In this document: positions 61,174 through 64,000 of the stretch, in pieces
Layout: every line of letters starts with the position of its first letter
Numbering within the stretch: position 1 is the stretch's first letter
NCBI GenBank assembly: GCA_049324315.1
Contig: JBMOKU010000032.1
Span: 186,001 to 250,000 of the forward strand
DNA length: 64,000 nucleotides
Source of the DNA: JBMOKU01 sp049324315
Lineage (GTDB): Bacteria; Bacillota; Clostridia; Peptostreptococcales; Thermotaleaceae
Direction: 5' to 3'
Translations under genes and position numbers: made by a program
The notes under the pieces: generated by a model
Databases searched by the model: none
Told to the model about the DNA's origin: nothing
What the model saw: only the letters and a program-made list of their open reading frames with translations

Positions 61174-61251
61174 TTGTAGGGGTCGCTGCCTACAGCGACC
61201 CATTTCAACGTATGGGCTGAACCGGGCTGCTGTAGGCAGCAGCCCCTACAA
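61174..61251. repeat. Inverted repeat TTGTAGGGGTCGCTGCCTACAGC and partner
   Basis: The left arm 61174-61196 is the inverted complement of 61229-61251 with one indel-like change. It lies in the 239-base gap between the FdrA and DUF2877 genes. To its right, 61321-61380 holds a GGTACAAGG/TGTACC hairpin and CTTCTAACTTCTAACCTC, which resembles an arm of the element at 3050. Confidence 0.7.
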
Positions 61252-61363
61252 GATAAAATATAATTTTTTTATTGCGTTATATATAGCTGGTAGTTGATAT
61301 TCGATTCTAACATCTATATAGGTACAAGGTTCTGAGTTCTTTGTACCTTGTCGCTTTTCGCTT

Positions 61364-62323
61364 CTAACTTCTAACCTCTTTACGATACAGCACATCACCT
61401 AAACGGCATCCTATGTAAATGCCGGCTAAAAAATCAGTTCCCGAAGTTTCTCCAACGCTTAATACATTCCTGATGGAAGAAATGAGATCGCCATTTTCAG
61501 TAGTTGAAAACAAATCGATGAGAAATTTTCTATTGCTTTCCGATGTTTCACCCTTCGCCGCGAAGCCAAGCATTTCAGCACTTACTCTCGTTGTCTGCTT
61601 CAAACTGCCCTTCATCATGACTTCATGATTTTTTTGCACACCTGCTACATCTGCTTGATGATAGTCAGCACAGTAGACCACCGCAGTCATCAGCCCGGCG
61701 AGGAAATCATCTCCTGAGGGGGTTAATCCTGGCCCAAACCCAACGATCTTCTTGACTGTTTGACACATTTCTTGAACATTCTCTATCATTATTTGCTGTA
61801 AAAAGTTTCGTATTCTAGGATATATAAAAGTCGTATAGGGATTGCGTAAACGCTCCACTTCAACCTTTCTTTGATGAAACAATTCACTCTCCAGTTCAAA
61901 AACCACTGCTGCAATCCCTTCGTAATTCCCTTCCCTCACCAGTATCTGTCTCATGGCTTCTATATTCTTTATAAAACCCACTCTATCCACTTTGGTAAAT
62001 TGAAAAAAAGGTCTTGCATCCCAGGGTTTGGCTGATTCTAGGTTCAATGCAAAGCTTCCATTTAGGACGCGTATTGATGCATCAGTAATACTAACCTCCA
62101 TTCCCTGTTTTAGATCAAAAGATTGCATACTACTGCCAGCAGGCAGCTCGATAGAAATGGCTCGGGGCATGTTGGGCAATTGATTGGATATGATAGGAAT
62201 AAAAAGGTCATTCTCTGTAAGAATATTGCATACCCTGTGAAATACGGAATGTATCTCTCCCTTTATTTCCCTACACATATGGATATCATTCTTTGTATAC
62301 AAGCAAATATGATTGGCTCTCAT
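61364..62323 (-). CDS. DUF2877 protein (YlbF/AllH-like subunit of an FdrA-type carbamoyltransferase)
   Basis: A 319-residue DUF2877 protein, identified by IVGFGPGLTPSGDDFLAG and the late VLSVGETSGTDFLAGIYIG. In E. coli the corresponding YlbF (AllH) is the third component needed for oxamate carbamoyltransferase with FdrA and YlbE. It leads the leftward operon after the PucR gene. AAGGGAT precedes the ATG. Confidence 0.87.
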   Translation of the reverse strand: MRANHICLYTKNDIHMCREIKGEIHSVFHRVCNILTENDLFIPIISNQLPNMPRAISIELPAGSSMQSFDLKQGMEVSITDASIRVLNGSFALNLESAKPWDARPFFQFTKVDRVGFIKNIEAMRQILVREGNYEGIAAVVFELESELFHQRKVEVERLRNPYTTFIYPRIRNFLQQIMIENVQEMCQTVKKIVGFGPGLTPSGDDFLAGLMTAVVYCADYHQADVAGVQKNHEVMMKGSLKQTTRVSAEMLGFAAKGETSESNRKFLIDLFSTTENGDLISSIRNVLSVGETSGTDFLAGIYIGCRLGDVLYRKEVRS

Positions 62324-62448
62324 GTCTTATCCCTTTTCCATCATGTATTTGTGTAATGATTCACTGATTATTTCTTTACATATGATATTCGTTCCTTTAG
62401 GCATTTCCCCTAAACATGGGTGAGTCTATTTGTAACTACTTACTAATC

Positions 62449-64000
62449 TTATATTTCCTCTTTTTTCTTTAACTCTAATATCTTTAGGGACACTTGCACG
62501 TTCAATCTTTCGCCAGGATCATCCAGATCTATGCCTGTAATTTCCTTTATTCGCTGCATCCGGTATATGATGGTGTTATAATGGGTAAACATTTCTTCCG
62601 ATATTTTTTTTAAGTTTCCGCCACACTGAAAATACATGTAAAGTGTCTTCACCAGCTCAGAATCTTTTTCTTTGTCATAGCTAACCAAAGGTGCTAAGGT
62701 TTCTTGATAAAACTGGTTCAGTTCATCTTGCATTTCTTCATAGCAAAGAAGCCTGTAAATCCCTAATTCATCAAAATGAATCATCTCGCAGCCTTTATAT
62801 CCACTGCTGTTTTTTGAAGCTTTACTTGCTTCGTTATAGCTTCTCCACAGTTTGTCTAACTCCTTATAAAATCTTCCCATACCCACGACCCATGGAATAT
62901 CCTTTATTTCTTTTTCTATTTGATCAATAATTTGGCGGGCATAACTTTCTAATTCAGCCTTGATCATCTGGGCTGTTTTCGTCCGTTCGGCTCCATATAA
63001 TATGATGATCTGGTCACTTTTATTTCCAAAAATGATTTTATCCTTACGATTTCTTGATACCCTTTCAATGATCTGTAGTACCTTACTGTTAAGCTGATAA
63101 AGAAAGCTGGAATTATTGACCGTTTCTTTTACCAATTCCTTGATTGATTTTAAAGAAATAACCATCACTGCATATCCTATTCTGCTGTCGAAATCAAAAA
63201 ACGATGCTCTTTCCATTGCTTTTCTATGTCGTTTTTCATCCTTTGACAATAGGTCATCAAAAAATTCAATTTTATGACGACTCTCAATTTCGAAAATAGA
63301 TGCTTTTTTCACTAAATCAAGGGCAATCATGGGGACTGCAGCTTCAATTGAGGTTAATTCGATAGCTGACATTTTTTTATGATCTTCCCATACATACAGA
63401 TAGCCGTAGTGTCTTCCTTCAATATAGATAGGCACTTGGATACGATGGATACAGTCTTCCCATAGGTGATCTACCCGTGTAGTCAGGGTCTTCTGTCTCG
63501 AATGTGAATATCCTCTCTCATAGCTGTGCTCCCGTTCTTCCGCTAAGACCTTTTTGATATCATCCAGCTTTTCTTCTTGGCAGCAGATCACAGTGGTGTC
63601 AAAAATAACATCTGTAATAGCAACAGAATTTCCGATGGTAAGGGCAATAGTATCTGCTATCTCCTTGATACTTCCACCCTTTAGCATAACATTCATAAGC
63701 TTTGTATGAATTTCATCTACTTTTTTTAATGTATTTGTCTGTCTGTCAATGATCTCTGTCAGTACAGGCATCATGATTTCGGTATAGGCGGCATCGAAGG
63801 GTATCTCGATAATGGGAAAGGATAGGTCGTTGGCTGCTTTAATAATCTCGTCCGGCAATCGGTCAACATATCTTTTCATTTTTATTCCCAAACCGGCCAG
63901 ACCTTTGTCATTTAATTGCGGGATCAGGTTTAGCAGTATTTCTATATGATCTTTAATGGAATAAGCCGTTGTCAGCAGGAATTCCCCCGTTTTGACCCAG
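62449..64000 (-). CDS. PucR-family transcriptional regulator, 5' end beyond the window
   Basis: A right-edge partial gene. The frame continues past the apparent TTG at 63891 to the edge: residues such as WVKTGEFLLTTAYSIKDHIE and LAGLGIKMKRYVDRLPDEII are a classic PucR N-terminal purine-catabolism domain, so the start lies outside. About 516 codons are visible. A middle GGDEF-like CdaR region is followed by the C-terminal PucR helix-turn-helix (CGGNLKKISEEMFTHYNTII). PucR proteins activate purine or ureide catabolism genes in response to pathway metabolites. It presumably controls the cluster downstream to its left. Confidence 0.92.
   Translation of the reverse strand, partial: WVKTGEFLLTTAYSIKDHIEILLNLIPQLNDKGLAGLGIKMKRYVDRLPDEIIKAANDLSFPIIEIPFDAAYTEIMMPVLTEIIDRQTNTLKKVDEIHTKLMNVMLKGGSIKEIADTIALTIGNSVAITDVIFDTTVICCQEEKLDDIKKVLAEEREHSYERGYSHSRQKTLTTRVDHLWEDCIHRIQVPIYIEGRHYGYLYVWEDHKKMSAIELTSIEAAVPMIALDLVKKASIFEIESRHKIEFFDDLLSKDEKRHRKAMERASFFDFDSRIGYAVMVISLKSIKELVKETVNNSSFLYQLNSKVLQIIERVSRNRKDKIIFGNKSDQIIILYGAERTKTAQMIKAELESYARQIIDQIEKEIKDIPWVVGMGRFYKELDKLWRSYNEASKASKNSSGYKGCEMIHFDELGIYRLLCYEEMQDELNQFYQETLAPLVSYDKEKDSELVKTLYMYFQCGGNLKKISEEMFTHYNTIIYRMQRIKEITGIDLDDPGERLNVQVSLKILELKKKEEI

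Noticed and set aside
1..64000. CRISPR array, tRNA, rRNA, prophage or complete insertion sequence
   Set aside because: No regularly spaced direct repeats, no cloverleaf or rRNA sequence and no transposase or integrase frame were seen.

Overview
The window reads as a chromosome segment of an anaerobic, low-GC Gram-positive bacterium of the class Clostridia. Supporting signs are AT-rich DNA, strong AGGAGG-type ribosome binding sites, a T-box leader, a lipoprotein-anchored sugar transporter, corrinoid methyltransferases of the acetogen type and clostridial-style inositol and ureide catabolism. Nearly all genes lie on the minus strand. I cannot name the genus from sequence alone. All functions come from recognising protein families by eye; nothing was searched.

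Layout. (1) 1-5607, leftward: a bacterial-microcompartment (BMC) shell gene in one run with a UbiD-type decarboxylase, a UbiX prenyltransferase, an isochorismatase-fold amidase, a cyclic amidohydrolase and a formiminotransferase. A divergent cyclase-family hydrolase sits at 5975-6667. This set matches, step by step, the anaerobic xanthine-to-formiminoglycine pathway of purine-fermenting clostridia. (2) 6684-9444: a T-box (specifier GUA, valine) and a valyl-tRNA synthetase. (3) 9576-16031: a secreted peptidoglycan-binding repeat protein, a SWIM/SNF2 pair and a DUF234-type ATPase. (4) 16180-24589: a complete corrinoid methyl-transfer system (MtaB-like, corrinoid protein, UroD-like, CobW-like, MetH-activation-like and a RACo-like reactivator) under a LacI regulator. 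(5) 24901-26126: a VOC protein and an ArsR/SRPBCC pair. (6) 26327-35422: two inositol-type gene sets, two AraC regulators, iolI, iolG and two nearly identical iolH-like genes. (7) 35869-38097: a chemoreceptor. (8) 38428-54680: the main myo-inositol cluster (ABC transporter, iolC, an acylating aldehyde dehydrogenase in place of iolA, iolJ, iolB, iolD, iolE, several dehydrogenases) and its own LacI repressor. (9) 54961-64000: a ureide/carbamoyl cluster (CaiB-type CoA transferase, nitrilase-fold amidase, cyclase, and the FdrA/DUF1116/DUF2877 trio) with a PucR activator that runs off the right edge.

Two points stand out. First, the operator of the LacI protein encoded at 23561-24589 (CGTGC-centre-GCACG) occurs three times: before its own gene, before the methyltransferase operon, and at 35688 just downstream of a good promoter that reads through an aldo/keto reductase remnant into iolG-iolH. 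This ties a corrinoid methyltransferase system to inositol oxidation and suggests, as inference, demethylation of an O-methyl-inositol such as pinitol. Second, the BMC locus looks like an encapsulated purine or ureide fermentation pathway that uses a UbiD decarboxylase on an imidazole carboxylate.

Intergenic spaces carry several families of palindromic elements. The most striking are GC-rich nested hairpins with GGGGAC/GTCCCC arms. Several annotated starts were moved inward because the longest open frames run into these elements.
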